Assembly: GCF_042688525.2 (NCBI RefSeq)
Contig: NZ_JBHWAB010000001.1
Location: 2,108,001 to 2,172,000 of the forward strand
Source of the DNA: Haloimpatiens sp042688525
GTDB lineage: Bacteria > Bacillota > Clostridia > Clostridiales > Clostridiaceae
DNA: 64,000 nt
Reading direction: 5' to 3'
Positions 1 to 9,104 of this stretch are shown here, in pieces. Made by a program: the position numbers and the translations under genes. A model generated the notes under the pieces. It worked only from the letters and a program-made list of their open reading frames with translations. It had not been told where the DNA came from and did not search any database. The number at the start of each line of letters is the position of its first letter. The stretch's first letter is position 1.

Positions 1-1276
1 AAACAATTCCCTTGCATAGTATCAGCCATTTTTTTAGTAGCGTTTTTAGAATACCTATGAGGAATTGAAACTTTTCAAACATCCTTGCAAGCTGATTCAG
101 ATGTTCGTGTTTTTAGAATACCTATGAGGAATTGAAACGATTAATATCAAAACTTAATTTAAAATATGGGTTTTGATGTTTTTAGAATACCTATGAGGAA
201 TTGAAACAAATTTTGTTTAAATGGAATCCAATTATGCAATGTAGTTTTTAGAATACCTATGAGGAATTGAAACTTTTGTGGCTATTCATTTAGTTTGTTT
301 AATAATAAATTAAGTTTTTAGAATACCTATGAGGAATTGAAACGCTTTTAAATCTTCTTTATAATATAAAATTTTATCTGTTTTTAGAATACCTATGAGG
401 AATTGAAACATGTGAGCTTTTATTGTGCTTAAATTTAGTTTCCCTGTTTTTAGAATACCTATGAGGAATTGAAACATATTTCTTTATCTTTCCACCATTT
501 TGTATTTTTCAGTTTTTAGAATACCTATGAGGAATTGAAACTACGCTAAGGACTACGCATTGGCAGCGGCTCATGGAATGTTTTTAGAATACCTATGAGG
601 AATTGAAACTATCACCAAAACATTTTTCTAAATGTGCAGTTATCTCGTTTTTAGAATACCTATGAGGAATTGAAACGATGCAAAACAGGCTGCAAACCCG
701 TGTATTTCCAAGTTTTTAGAATACCTATGAGGAATTGAAACTATCACTGTGACCTAATAAATCAGCGACCTCATCCAGTTTTTAGAATACCTATGAGGAA
801 TTGAAACTCATGTTCACTATAATCACTTGTGCTTATCGGCCAACGTTTTTAGAATACCTATGAGGAATTGAAACTCATAAATGCCACTAATACCATTAAT
901 GCTGTGTCCCGTTTTTAGAATACCTATGAGGAATTGAAACCTTCTACAGTTGCAGACACTACAAAAAATATGAATTCAGTTTTTAGAATACCTATGAGGA
1001 ATTGAAACATAACTGCTCTATGTTTTTAAGCTACCCAAGGACGATCGTTTTTAGAATACCTATGAGGAATTGAAACTCGGTGCAACGATAGCAGAAGGTA
1101 CGAGATTTTTTACGTTTTTAGAATACCTATGAGGAATTGAAACATGCTTTTTCAAAAGCACCTATCCCACTAAATAAACGTTTTTAGAATACCTATGAGG
1201 AATTGAAACATAGTTACTTGGTAAACTCCATGCCTCACACATTTTGGTTTTTAGAATACCTAAGAGGAATTGAAGC
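1..1276 (+). CRISPR. CRISPR array 1 (19 full repeats plus a 4-base repeat remnant at the left edge)
   Basis: Thirty-base repeats begin GTTTTTAGAATACC and end TATGAGGAATTGAAAC. They start at 42, 109, 178, 244, 314, 380, 446, 512, 580, 647, 712, 778, 845, 911, 979, 1047, 1114, 1180 and 1247, with spacers of about 35-39 bases. Bases 1-4 (AAAC) are the tail of a further repeat, so the array continues to the left of the window. The last repeat (1247-1276) is degenerate (TAAGAGG, GAAGC), marking the leader-distal end; transcription is therefore left to right and the leader lies outside. The ATTGAAAC repeat end is typical of the 5' handle of type I-B crRNAs. The repeat is identical to that of array 3. 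Confidence 0.98.
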
Positions 1277-1429
1277 ATATCTTCTTAACTTTTAGTTTTA
1301 CAAATCTTAAAAAATTTCTCCAATTTACGATTATATTGACTAGTATTAAGTAGTAAACGTTAATTGTATCTATTTATTGCTTTATATTATGAAGAAAATA
1401 TTTTCAAATTGTATCAAAGATAAAATACT

Positions 1430-1472
1430 AAGCCCTAAAAAATTCAACAACTATAATAGGGCTTGATTTTTA
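1430..1472 (+). terminator. Rho-independent terminator downstream of CRISPR array 1
   Basis: AAGCCCTA (1430-1437) and TAGGGCTT (1457-1464) form a perfect 8-bp stem with a 19-base AT-rich loop, followed by GATTTTTAT. It lies 150 bases after the last repeat and would end the array 1 precursor. The T-tract is interrupted, so strength is uncertain. The bases between the array and this hairpin hold no recognisable gene. Confidence 0.5.
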
Positions 1473-1569
1473 TGAGTAAGGTTATAAAATATAGTTGTCT
1501 TAAAATAAATAATATTAAAAAATATGATTAAAAATAATTGGATTTTAGGATATAATATTTAAAAGAAGA

Positions 1570-1670
1570 TAGACTTCAAAGATGGTTGACTTTCTTAAGC
1601 AGAGAACCCAAATTTTTAATTTGGTGTGAATCGCTTACTCAGATGAAGAATGAATCTGAGTTTCCTTTAA
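1570..1670 (+). other. Intergenic segment with two perfect hairpins before the Rpn remnant
   Basis: CCAAATT/AATTTGG near 1609-1624 and ACTCAGAT/ATCTGAGT near 1637-1661 are perfect inverted repeats in tandem. They sit between the array 1 terminator and the Rpn C-terminal remnant. This could be the 5' untranslated leader of the original gene or a small structured RNA. No known RNA family was recognised. Confidence 0.3.
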
Positions 1671-1703
1671 TATAAAAAAGAAAGATTAAAGGAGTTGATG
1701 GAG

Positions 1704-1994
1704 ATGGATAAGGACATAAAAAGAGCAGAAGAGAGACTTGAATATCTAAGCAGCGATAAAGAAACAATAGAAATTTATAAAGCTAGAGAAAAATCGCTTC
1801 ATGAAAGAGCTAATATGATTAATGGAGCTAAGGAAGAAGGAAGAAAAGAAGGGATAAAAGAAGGAAAAAAAGAAGGAAGAAAAGAAGAAAAAATTGAAAT
1901 AGCAAAAAATTTATTAGTAATTGGAATGAAATTAGAAAAGATAGCAAATGTTACAGGATTAAGTACAGAAGAAATCAAAAGTTTAAATCAATAA
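1704..1994 (+). pseudogene. C-terminal remnant of an Rpn/PD-(D/E)XK family nuclease (transposase-like)
   Basis: The product has the typical tail of Rpn-family recombination-promoting nucleases: an acidic helix with EIYKAREKSLHERAN, a low-complexity Lys/Glu/Gly stretch of EGxKEG repeats, and a final IAKNLLVIGM...IANVTGLSTEEIKSL helix. Full-length members are about 280-300 residues; this is about 97 residues and lacks the whole N-terminal nuclease domain with its catalytic Asp/Glu/Lys. The ATG at 1704 lies 9 bases after AAAGGAG and is the most plausible start; a TTG at 1695 and an ATG at 1698 are in frame but too close to it. It may still be translated as a short charged protein. A similar relic lies at 20506. 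Confidence 0.7.
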
Positions 1995-2205
1995 GGTTTA
2001 TCGTTAATCTTTAGTAAGCTACAATTACTGTATCATTTTGATCTTACCGACTGATTCTGATTTTAAAACTCACCTAATCATTGATTTATAATGGTTAAGC
2101 AGATTTTTTAGTAAAAGTAAAAATTTACTGTATATAATTTAGTAATTGTATAAGTAAAAAAATGGTTAAAGCAGCGAGAAAAACTATTATGTAAAGTGAA
2201 AACGA

Positions 2206-2412
2206 ATATTTTGACTGAAAATTTAATATCATAACTAATGATTAAAACTATTTATAATATAAATCTAATTTTCGTCGACCCCCAATAGCGTAAAAATCCC
2301 CGGGGATCGACGAATCTTATAACCCGCATGAATCCTACATTTCTATATTCTGTTTACAATTTGTTAATAATTGAACATTTTTACAAAGTGTGCTATAATG
2401 CCTTTTGGACGG
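2206..2412 (+). promoter_or_regulatory. CRISPR leader of array 2 with its promoter
   Basis: This stretch runs directly into the first repeat of array 2 and is closely matched, in reverse orientation, by 61050-61255 before array 3. It holds a GC-rich inverted repeat: TCGTCGACCCC near 2273 facing GGGGATCGACGA near 2298. A good sigma-70 type promoter follows: TTGAAC at 2371-2376, a 17-base spacer and TATAAT at 2394-2399, placing the transcription start only a few bases before the first repeat. Conservation between the two leaders extends over about 205 bases, from ATATTTTGACT to GGACGG. It probably serves both transcription and spacer integration. Confidence 0.85.
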
Positions 2413-4044
2413 GTTTTTAGAATACCTATAAGGAATTGAAACTATTTTTTTATTCCTAAAGAACCACTCATTTCATTAGTTTTTAGAATACCTATAAGGA
2501 ATTGAAACTATCGTCCGTTTTCCCTTTATCGTAGTAGCAATAGTGTTTTTAGAATACCTATAAGGAATTGAAACATGCAACAGTTAGATATTTTACTTAC
2601 TCATTTTGATAGTTTTTAGAATACCTATAAGGAATTGAAACGGACTAGTATTAAATCTAAATTCAAACAATTTTAAGTTTTTAGAATACCTATAAGGAAT
2701 TGAAACATATCTAAGTTAGGGTTGCAAAATATTTTAAGGTTATAGTTTTTAGAATACCTATAAGGAATTGAAACTTTAGATATGCTTGAGGGCTAAGCTC
2801 ATCAAGTCAGGTTTTTAGAATACCTATAAGGAATTGAAACCTGCGTAATCACATGTTGTTTCATCAAATTGAAAACAGGTTTTTAGAATACCTATAAGGA
2901 ATTGAAACTACAGTGAAATTCCTTCAGTGAACGAATGGTGTGATAGTTTTTAGAATACCTATAAGGAATTGAAACGGGGCGAAGACGGGGAGATATTGAA
3001 AGGCACAAACATGTTTTTAGAATACCTATAAGGAATTGAAACAATTTTAAATACTATATATAATATTATACATATATATACGTTTTTAGAATACCTATAA
3101 GGAATTGAAACATACCACAAATTGATCGGGATGCAAACTGGTCTGTGTTTTTAGAATACCTATAAGGAATTGAAACGCAACCGTGAGCAATTTGACCACC
3201 CTGCGTTGTTGTAGTTTTTAGAATACCTATAAGGAATTGAAACTTTTCTCGATATTGATTCTTAGATATTTTACTAGAAAGTTTTTAGAATACCTATAAG
3301 GAATTGAAACTTTCATTTACAATTTTATTTCCTATGCCTTGCAAGTTTTTAGAATACCTATAAGGAATTGAAACCTGCTTATGTCCTTAATGACACATCT
3401 GTTAGCACTACGTTTTTAGAATACCTATAAGGAATTGAAACACTTTTCTGGATGTTCTTCATCGTGACAACTATTGCGTTTTTAGAATACCTATAAGGAA
3501 TTGAAACACTGCATTTTTTAATGCACTGTTTGAACCTCCATATAGTGTTTTTAGAATACCTATAAGGAATTGAAACATCAATTCGTGGTGCTTAATAGCA
3601 CGCGAAACGCAGGTTTTTAGAATACCTATAAGGAATTGAAACTAGTCACCCCAATATTGATTTTTCGAATCTATAAACTGTTTTTAGAATACCTATAAGG
3701 AATTGAAACTCTGCAACCTTTATGTATACACTGTTGTTGCATACCAGTTTTTAGAATACCTATAAGGAATTGAAACATCTGATACAATTATAATACCATG
3801 TTGCATCTGTTTAGTGTTTTTAGAATACCTATAAGGAATTGAAACTTGCTTGTATACTCTTTCTGTAATTTAGATAATTCCGTTTTTAGAATACCTATAA
3901 GGAATTGAAACACAAGCTCTGCCTTCCTCATATTGCTGTAACCTTTGAGTTTTTAGAATACCTATAAGGAATTGAAACTACGTCAAAGCTTTATCTCCCA
4001 CAGTTCTTTTACCTGTTTTTAGAATACCTATAAGAAATTGAAAT
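2413..4044 (+). CRISPR. CRISPR array 2 (25 repeats, 24 spacers)
   Basis: The repeat differs from array 1 by one base: GTTTTTAGAATACC then TATAAGGAATTGAAAC (A in place of G). Starts run from 2413, 2479, 2545, 2612, 2677, 2745, 2811, 2879 through 3816, 3882, 3949 to 4015. Spacers are about 35-39 bases. The final repeat (4015-4044) is degenerate (AAGAAATTGAAAT), so the leader is on the left at 2206-2412 and transcription is rightward. All internal repeats read as identical, suggesting recent homogeneous growth. Confidence 0.98.
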
Positions 4045-4194
4045 AGTCTTAAAACTAATTTGAGGTAATATGAAGTGAATGGTTTTCAAGTAACATACCA
4101 TTGTAGAGGCTATTTTTTATCTGAGAAAGTTATATCAATAAAATTCAACTTTAGCAGCATAAAAGTATACTGTGTGTAAGAAATATTTTAATTA

Positions 4195-4476
4195 CTATCT
4201 ATGTCCTAAATACTCCTTAATAGCTTTTACTCTATCAAATTGTTTTTTTCTTTCATTAACTTCTAATTGTAATTCTAATGGTGGAACTCTAATAATAATT
4301 CCATTCCATTCTATCATTTCAGTATTGTTCATAGCATATGGTCCAAAGTCATTTGACTTTGGTTTATCTACAAAATCTTGTGGGTCGAAAGCCAAATCTA
4401 CTTTTGTATTTAGAAATAAAATTCTAAAATAATCGACTACCCAACTTTTACTTGAAATAATAGGTTCAACAATATT
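4195..4476 (-). pseudogene. C-terminal remnant, nucleotidyltransferase-like protein
   Basis: On the minus strand an open frame of about 93 codons without a proper start reads SSKSWVVDYFRILFLNT, then VDLAFDPQDFVDKPKSNDFG, then MIEWNGIIIRVPPLELQLEV and a final DRVKAIKEYL. The WNGIxIRVPPLELQLEVNxR...DRVxxIxxYL ending resembles the C-terminal part of small nucleotidyltransferase-type enzymes, recalled from family pattern only. An in-frame stop at 4477-4479 and the lack of any start or ribosome binding site upstream show that the N-terminus has been lost. It lies just after CRISPR array 2, in a stretch of gene debris. Confidence 0.45.
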
Positions 4477-4616
4477 TTATATGTATTTAAAAATTCAATC
4501 TATAGAATGAAAACAAAAATTTAGAGTTAACTTATAAAGGAAAATACTTATAAATATAGAAATATATATTTAATTTATAATAATTTAAGTTGGAAAATAT
4601 TCAATGGGGGGCTATT

Positions 4617-4703
4617 ATGGATATCAATAGTATAAAAAAACAAGTAGCTGTGGGAATGAAAATTAAAAAGCCGACAAAAGAGACTGAAGTGAAAGGTTTC
4701 TGA
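4617..4703 (+). pseudogene. Truncated small ORF ended by a palindromic-element fragment
   Basis: A good Shine-Dalgarno (AATGGGGGG) precedes ATG 4617. The 28-codon frame starts MDINSIKKQVAVGMKIKKPT and ends ETEVKGF. Its last codons and stop (ACTGAAGTGAAAGGTTTCTGA) are part of the dispersed palindromic element found elsewhere in the window. The original gene has therefore lost its 3' part to a rearrangement at the element. The N-terminal sequence looks like the start of a small conserved protein, but I cannot name the family. Confidence 0.5.
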
Positions 4704-4727
4704 GCAAGATATCATTTCCCGCAGCGG
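4680..4727. repeat. Fragment of the dispersed palindromic element (one arm)
   Basis: ACTGAAGTGAAAGGTTTC, then GAGCAAGATATCATTTCC and CGCAGCGG, match the right arm of the complete copies, for example 28743-28790 and 61550-61600. The other arm and the centre are missing. It lies between the truncated ORF at 4617 and the gene at 4760. Confidence 0.75.
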
Positions 4728-4759
4728 TTTGGTTAATAATTAAAAAGGGGCATACAACT

Positions 4760-6229
4760 ATGGAAAAATTTAATTTGATTTTAGATGAAAACCTAAGAGA
4801 AGTTGTGTTTGAATTTTACAAAACATTAAATATGAAAATAAAAAATGATAACAAAATTTTGTTATTTACTTTATTAGAAAAAGAATTTCTAAAAGAGGAT
4901 AGTCCTAATGAGTATCCTCAATATATTGTTATAACTAAAGATAGAATAGATAAATCTGTCGTAGATGATATATTTTACAATCTTCAAGATAAATATGGAT
5001 GGCCATATGGTCATTATTTTGTAAACAGTTATTCAAGAAAAAATATTTTTAGTATTGATGAATTGCAAAAGGGAATAAGAGTTGAGGGTGTTTATTTAGA
5101 TGTTAAAGATGTAGATATAATTCTTAATGGAAAAAATATTGTATTGTTTAAAGATGATGAATATGATTTAGAGAATTTGATTCAAAACGCATTTGTAAAT
5201 TTGAAAAGTAGTATTGTAAAAACTATGGCTAAATTAAAAATAAATGAAATTAACGATACAATACATAAGTTTTGTGAAATAGAATCGAATGGTGAATTGA
5301 AAAATTTAATTCATGTTGTGAAAAATGAATTTTGCAGACAGCGTGGAAAGGGAAAAACTTATGAAACTAGTATCCTAAACTCTATTAAAAAAGATATAAA
5401 TGAATATATATTGGGATGTAAAGATGTTAGTAATCAACTTGTTTATGGAAGGTTAAATGCTAGTGGTAAGAGTCAGTGTATGTACAATTTAATGGGATTC
5501 TTATTTCATAAAGAATATCCTTTTATATTTAGAGAAAGTTTTTATTTCCATTATAAAGAATATTTAAAAGAAACGTGTAAAGGGAAATTTGAATATTACA
5601 ATATTTTAGATGAAAAAGATAATGATAATATTGATGAAACTACATGGTGGATTTCAAAAATAGCTTCTAATATTGAAGATAAGACTGGGAAAAAACCAGT
5701 TATTTTAATAGATGAAGATGAAGTTGATTTTGATGAGTTAAAAGATTATTTAATAATTTATGGAGATAAAGATTGTAGAATTCAAAAGAATAATCCTAAT
5801 TGGAAAATACACGATATTGTTAAAGATGATGATATAAATAAAGATTATGTAAAGAAAGCTTTGCAATCTGAATTAAGTAATTTAGAACTCCATAAGATTA
5901 TACCTAATTTAAATGAAATAATAGATAAGATATGTGATATATCGTATTTACCGCTATATACTGAAAAGCATTATTCTGTATATTGGTCTAAAAGAGTATT
6001 TTCACTAGTTTTGGTAGAATCTATTAAAAGATACTTAAAAGATGAAAAACTTTGTGTGAAGATTCAAGATGTTGAAAAATGGGGAAATTATTACTGGAGT
6101 AAATTTGTGCCTAAGCCTGGAGCAGTAAAGGAATTTCACTGTGAATACATAGTATATGATGGAACAAACATAGATTATGATCCATATGTAGAATTCAATC
6201 CAGAAAAATTGGTATTGATTAATGACTAA
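4760..6229 (+). CDS. Uncharacterised 489-residue protein with a P-loop-like motif
   Basis: I do not recognise the family. It starts at ATG 4760 behind AAAAGGGG. The protein is acidic and looks soluble, with no signal peptide or membrane segment. Around residue 230 it has GRLNASGKSQ, which resembles the NASGKS version of a Walker A motif (one residue longer than the usual GxNxSGKS). About 90 residues later a hydrophobic strand ends in acidic residues (KPVILIDEDEVDFDEL), a possible Walker B. This would make it an NTPase, but the spacing is unusual. It is a single gene flanked by gene fragments and by a CRISPR array, a setting common for mobile or defence genes. That link is inference from position only. 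Confidence 0.6.
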   Translation: MEKFNLILDENLREVVFEFYKTLNMKIKNDNKILLFTLLEKEFLKEDSPNEYPQYIVITKDRIDKSVVDDIFYNLQDKYGWPYGHYFVNSYSRKNIFSIDELQKGIRVEGVYLDVKDVDIILNGKNIVLFKDDEYDLENLIQNAFVNLKSSIVKTMAKLKINEINDTIHKFCEIESNGELKNLIHVVKNEFCRQRGKGKTYETSILNSIKKDINEYILGCKDVSNQLVYGRLNASGKSQCMYNLMGFLFHKEYPFIFRESFYFHYKEYLKETCKGKFEYYNILDEKDNDNIDETTWWISKIASNIEDKTGKKPVILIDEDEVDFDELKDYLIIYGDKDCRIQKNNPNWKIHDIVKDDDINKDYVKKALQSELSNLELHKIIPNLNEIIDKICDISYLPLYTEKHYSVYWSKRVFSLVLVESIKRYLKDEKLCVKIQDVEKWGNYYWSKFVPKPGAVKEFHCEYIVYDGTNIDYDPYVEFNPEKLVLIND

Positions 6230-6243
6230 AATTTTCAAAATCA

Positions 6244-6345
6244 GTTTATGTATGTGGTGAAGCTGGAATCATAAATATAATTGTATGGAGCATATTAGCA
6301 ATAATTATTTTCCGTAAAATCGACTTTAAAAAAAGTAAAAAGTAA
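6244..6345 (+). pseudogene. C-terminal fragment of a membrane protein
   Basis: Thirty-three in-frame codons with no start read VYVCGEAGIINIIVWSILAI, then IIFRKIDFKKSKK and a stop. This is one hydrophobic helix followed by a positively charged tail, typical of the last transmembrane segment of an integral membrane protein. Nothing upstream continues it, because the preceding gene stops at 6229. The parent family is not identifiable. Confidence 0.35.
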
Positions 6346-6433
6346 AAAGTTTAAAGAAAAAATAAGGAGGTTTTTCTTACGGAAAAATCTTCCTTATTTC
6401 TTCTCTGTTCTTTAAACTTTTTACTTTCTCTTA
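6333..6433 (+). terminator. Long nested hairpin downstream of 4760-6229
   Basis: AAAAAGTAAAAAGTTTAAAG faces CTTTAAACTTTTTACTTT, enclosing an inner AATAAGGA/TCCTTATT stem with a TTTTTC...GAAAAA tip. The whole is about 90 bases. It could terminate transcription in either direction, although no long T-tract follows on the plus strand. Confidence 0.45.
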
Positions 6434-6502
6434 GTCTCTTTTTATTTACATATCTTAAATTATGTAAATAAAATAAAAAGTAAACTAAAAATATACATTA
6501 AC

Positions 6503-6615
6503 TTGTTACTGAAGTGAAGGATTTCTGTTTTTATACCGATTTTTATTTGTTGGCTGTCATACATTTATGGCAAAGAATAAAAGGTTTTGCAGCAAGATAT
6601 TATTTATGGGAGTTT
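6503..6615. repeat. Partial, variant copy of the palindromic element
   Basis: The stretch with TTGTTACTGAAGTGAAGGAT, then TTTATACCGATTTTTATTTG and TTGGC, resembles one arm of the longer variant of the element seen at 19675 and 53448 (which has ACTTCCATAACG and GCCAGTAAATAAAAA arms). Only one arm is present. It separates two convergent genes. Confidence 0.5.
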
Positions 6616-6625
6616 AGGGTGCTAT

Positions 6626-7084
6626 TTACCAAAGTGAAGTAGGATCACTATCTTCAGTGTAATCAGTAGGGATTTCTAAAGAATCAATATGTATATTTTC
6701 CTTTTCTAATATTTTAAAAATTTCATCCATGAAAACTCCTCTTTTGCCAGTTATACTACAAGTTGGACTTTGATTTATTCCTATAATAGTTTGTAATTCA
6801 TATCCATTTTCAATATATTTTTTTATATCCTCTAAAATAGGTAAAAATAAATTTCTACATAATTCTCTATATTGAGGGGTATCATACTCTTCCTTTGACA
6901 TAGGTTTTCTATTGGGACCTAAAAACTTAAATTCTGGGCAAGGAAGTTGTATTATACCTACACCTTCATCTATAAATGATTTTATTATGGGAAAAGCTCC
7001 TTTAGCTCTAGCCAGTGGTTTAACAACACTATTTTGATTCAATATGCAGTGACTAATTAAAATAAGTTTCTTATTTCGTTTCAT
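6626..7084 (-). CDS. TudS-related putative desulfidase (CD3072-like)
   Basis: A small cytoplasmic protein of 152 residues with three conserved cysteines: C13 in SHCILNQNS, C49 in QLPCPEFKF and C109 in QSPTCSITG. In the thiouracil desulfurase TudS, three cysteines at very similar positions hold a [4Fe-4S] cluster that removes sulfur from thiolated nucleobases. The SHCILNxNS start is characteristic of the C. difficile CD3072-type branch of that superfamily. Start ATG 7084 follows AAGGGGATGGC. It is divergent from an ECF S-component at 7270, matching the known CD3072/CD3073 pairing. The pair probably handles uptake and desulfuration of a thiolated compound; the substrate is unknown. Confidence 0.75.
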   Translation of the reverse strand: MKRNKKLILISHCILNQNSVVKPLARAKGAFPIIKSFIDEGVGIIQLPCPEFKFLGPNRKPMSKEEYDTPQYRELCRNLFLPILEDIKKYIENGYELQTIIGINQSPTCSITGKRGVFMDEIFKILEKENIHIDSLEIPTDYTEDSDPTSLW

Positions 7085-7269
7085 TTTGCCATCCCCTTAA
7101 TTGTAGTTTTTAAATACTCTTTATATTATACAATTTATATGTTTTATTAAAAAAATCAAATGTTATTTTAAAATCAAATAAATAATAGCTTTTCTATTGA
7201 AATTTAGTATTTGATATTTGGGTTATATAACAGCATAATTTTATATATAAAACTAAGGAGTGTGACATC

Positions 7270-7854
7270 ATGAGAAATAATAAATTAAGAATTTGGCTTT
7301 TATGTTCAATAGCTGTGGCATTGAACATTATATTAGGTATTGTAGCTAGTAGTTTTAAATTACCTCTTTACCTAGATACAATTGGAACTATATTTATTGC
7401 AGTTTATTTTGGACCTTGGTACGGTGCGGCTGTAGGTGGAGTAACTAATTTAATTACTGGAATCATTTTCAGTCCAAAAGATATTCCTTTTTTAATAGTA
7501 AGTGTAGTAGTTGGACTAGTAGTAGGTTTTATAAGTAAAAAATTCAAATTTACTTTTGTAACTGCCACAATAACAGGAATTATATTAAGTATAGTATGTC
7601 CGTTAATCGGTACTCCTATTGGTATTTGGGTATATGGAGGACTTACAGGTACAGGAATGGATTTCTTATTCATGTGGCTAAAACAAAGTGGAAATAGTAT
7701 TTTTGTTTCTTCTTTTATTCCTAAAATAATAAATAATCTATTAGATAAAATTGGTTCTTGTATATTAATATATTTATTAATTAAATCCTTACCAGCTAAA
7801 TACAAACCAACTCAAGAAAGAAAATCTAAATATACAAGCGGTTTATATCAATAG
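7270..7854 (+). CDS. ECF transporter S component (CD3073-like)
   Basis: An integral membrane protein of 194 residues with about six hydrophobic helices. It has the S-component look of energy-coupling-factor transporters: an N-terminal helix KLRIWLLCSIAVALNIILG, then YLDTIGTIFIAVYFGPWYGA and a glycine-rich GGVTNLITGI segment. Such proteins bind a vitamin or related small molecule and use a shared EcfA/A'/T module encoded elsewhere; none is in this window. Start ATG 7270 follows AAGGAGTG. It is divergently transcribed from the TudS-like gene, suggesting a thiolated or nucleobase-like substrate (inference). A strong terminator follows at 7928. Confidence 0.8.
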   Translation: MRNNKLRIWLLCSIAVALNIILGIVASSFKLPLYLDTIGTIFIAVYFGPWYGAAVGGVTNLITGIIFSPKDIPFLIVSVVVGLVVGFISKKFKFTFVTATITGIILSIVCPLIGTPIGIWVYGGLTGTGMDFLFMWLKQSGNSIFVSSFIPKIINNLLDKIGSCILIYLLIKSLPAKYKPTQERKSKYTSGLYQ

Positions 7855-7927
7855 CATATGTTATTCATGGAAATTTAAAAGAGTAGGGATTAAGACTAGT
7901 TAAATAATTGAATTGCATAGAAGGCAT

Positions 7928-7972
7928 AAAAAGTAGAAAGTAGATTATTCTTTAAACTTTCTACTTTTTTTA
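7928..7972 (+). terminator. Terminator after the ECF S-component gene
   Basis: AAAAAGTAGAAAG (7928-7940) pairs with CTTTCTACTTTTT (7957-7969) to give a 13-bp stem directly followed by T residues. Confidence 0.85.
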
Positions 7973-8141
7973 AAAGTCTTTCTTTATTTACATATCTTAA
8001 ATTATGTAAACATAACAAAAAAGTAAACCTATCACACACACATCCCAAACATAACTTTATTAAGAAAATCTTAATATTTATGTAAACTATATCTTAATAT
8101 TTAGCACTTAGTATATTAACTAGAGATGAAAACAATTAATA

Positions 8142-8397
8142 TAACTTCTATAGTATAAAAATATTGTCTAGCGAAGGTAAATGATATATTGCGTAAGAAA
8201 CATTTGAACAAAGTTTACAAGTTCTTAGTTTTACGAATTTGAAAAAAGTCATTTTTTAATTACTGATTCCTATGGAATATTAATTAAAAAATCTTTTTTC
8301 AATATGAGTAAAGCTTAGAACTTGTTACTGAAGTGAATAGTTTCTAAGCAAGATATCATTTACCGCAGCGACTGTTTTTTACCCAAGAAAGTTTGAA
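8142..8397. repeat. Palindromic element, near-complete copy
   Basis: About 255 bases form one long imperfect inverted repeat. The centre ATTCCTATGGAAT is flanked by TTTTTTAATTA / TAATTAAAAAA. Outside these are AAAAAAGTC and CTTTTTTCAA arms, TTCTTAG / CTTAGAA arms, and AAATGATAT / ATATCATTT arms. The left terminus is worn (ACTTCTATAG). It occupies most of the intergenic region before the ABC transporter at 8424. Further upstream, TCTTAATATTTA occurs twice (near 8080 and 8092-8103), possibly promoter-related. Confidence 0.85.
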
Positions 8398-8423
8398 TAA
8401 TTAAGAGTTAAGGAGTGCTAAAT

Positions 8424-9104
8424 ATGGAAATCATAAAAACAGAAAATTTAAGTAAAGTATATGGTAAAGGTAATACAAAAGTAGAAGCTTTAAAAGATAT
8501 CAACCTTTCAATAAAGCAGGGAGAATTCGTAGCAGTTGTAGGTGCCAGTGGATCTGGAAAAAGCACATTATTACATCTATTAGGAGGACTTGATAAACCA
8601 TCAAGAGGAAAAGTTATCATTGATAAACAAGATATATATACTTTAAAAGAAAAAGATTTGGCAGTTTTCAGAAGAAGAAAAATAGGATTTATATTTCAGT
8701 TTTATAATCTAATTCCTGTACTTAATGTAGAAGAAAACATAACATTACCTTCATTATTAGATTATCATAAGGTAGATAAAACATATATTAACGATATAAT
8801 GGATGTTTTAGGTCTTAAGGAGAGGAAATCTCATTTACCATCAGAGCTTTCAGGGGGTCAACAACAGAGAGTTTCAATTGGTAGAGCACTTTCTTATAAA
8901 CCAGCAATAATTTTTGCAGATGAACCTACAGGAAATTTGGATAGTAAAAATACAAAAGAAGTAATGGATCTTTTAAGATTATCCGTTAATAAATACAACC
9001 AAACAATAATAGTAATTACTCATGATTTGAATATAGCTTCAATGGCTGATAGAGTTATCACTCTTCAAGATGGACAGATCATCAATGATGAGGTGATAGA
9101 GTAA
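8424..9104 (+). CDS. ABC transporter ATP-binding protein (MacB/LolD type)
   Basis: The nucleotide-binding subunit (226 residues) of a MacB/LolD-type exporter. Visible motifs are Walker A G40-ASGSGKST, Q-loop FQF at 91, signature LSGGQ at 142-146, Walker B IIFADEP at 162-168 and H-loop His200. ATG 8424 lies 7 bases after AAGGAG; an in-frame GTG at 8415 overlaps the ribosome binding site and is less likely. Its stop overlaps the start of the permease gene (TAATG), indicating translational coupling. The family powers mechanotransmission-type export or membrane-protein extraction rather than import; the substrate is unknown. Confidence 0.92.
   Translation: MEIIKTENLSKVYGKGNTKVEALKDINLSIKQGEFVAVVGASGSGKSTLLHLLGGLDKPSRGKVIIDKQDIYTLKEKDLAVFRRRKIGFIFQFYNLIPVLNVEENITLPSLLDYHKVDKTYINDIMDVLGLKERKSHLPSELSGGQQQRVSIGRALSYKPAIIFADEPTGNLDSKNTKEVMDLLRLSVNKYNQTIIVITHDLNIASMADRVITLQDGQIINDEVIE

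Noticed and set aside
4172..4432. 86-codon open frame on the plus strand
   Set aside because: It is the antisense of the nucleotidyltransferase-like remnant, has no ribosome binding site and an unlikely Cys/Phe-rich composition.
7404..7805. 133-codon open frame antisense to the ECF S-component gene
   Set aside because: Complete overlap with a well-supported membrane protein and no start signals; same reasoning applied to other antisense frames such as 48912-49301, 50608-50934 and 10561-10893.
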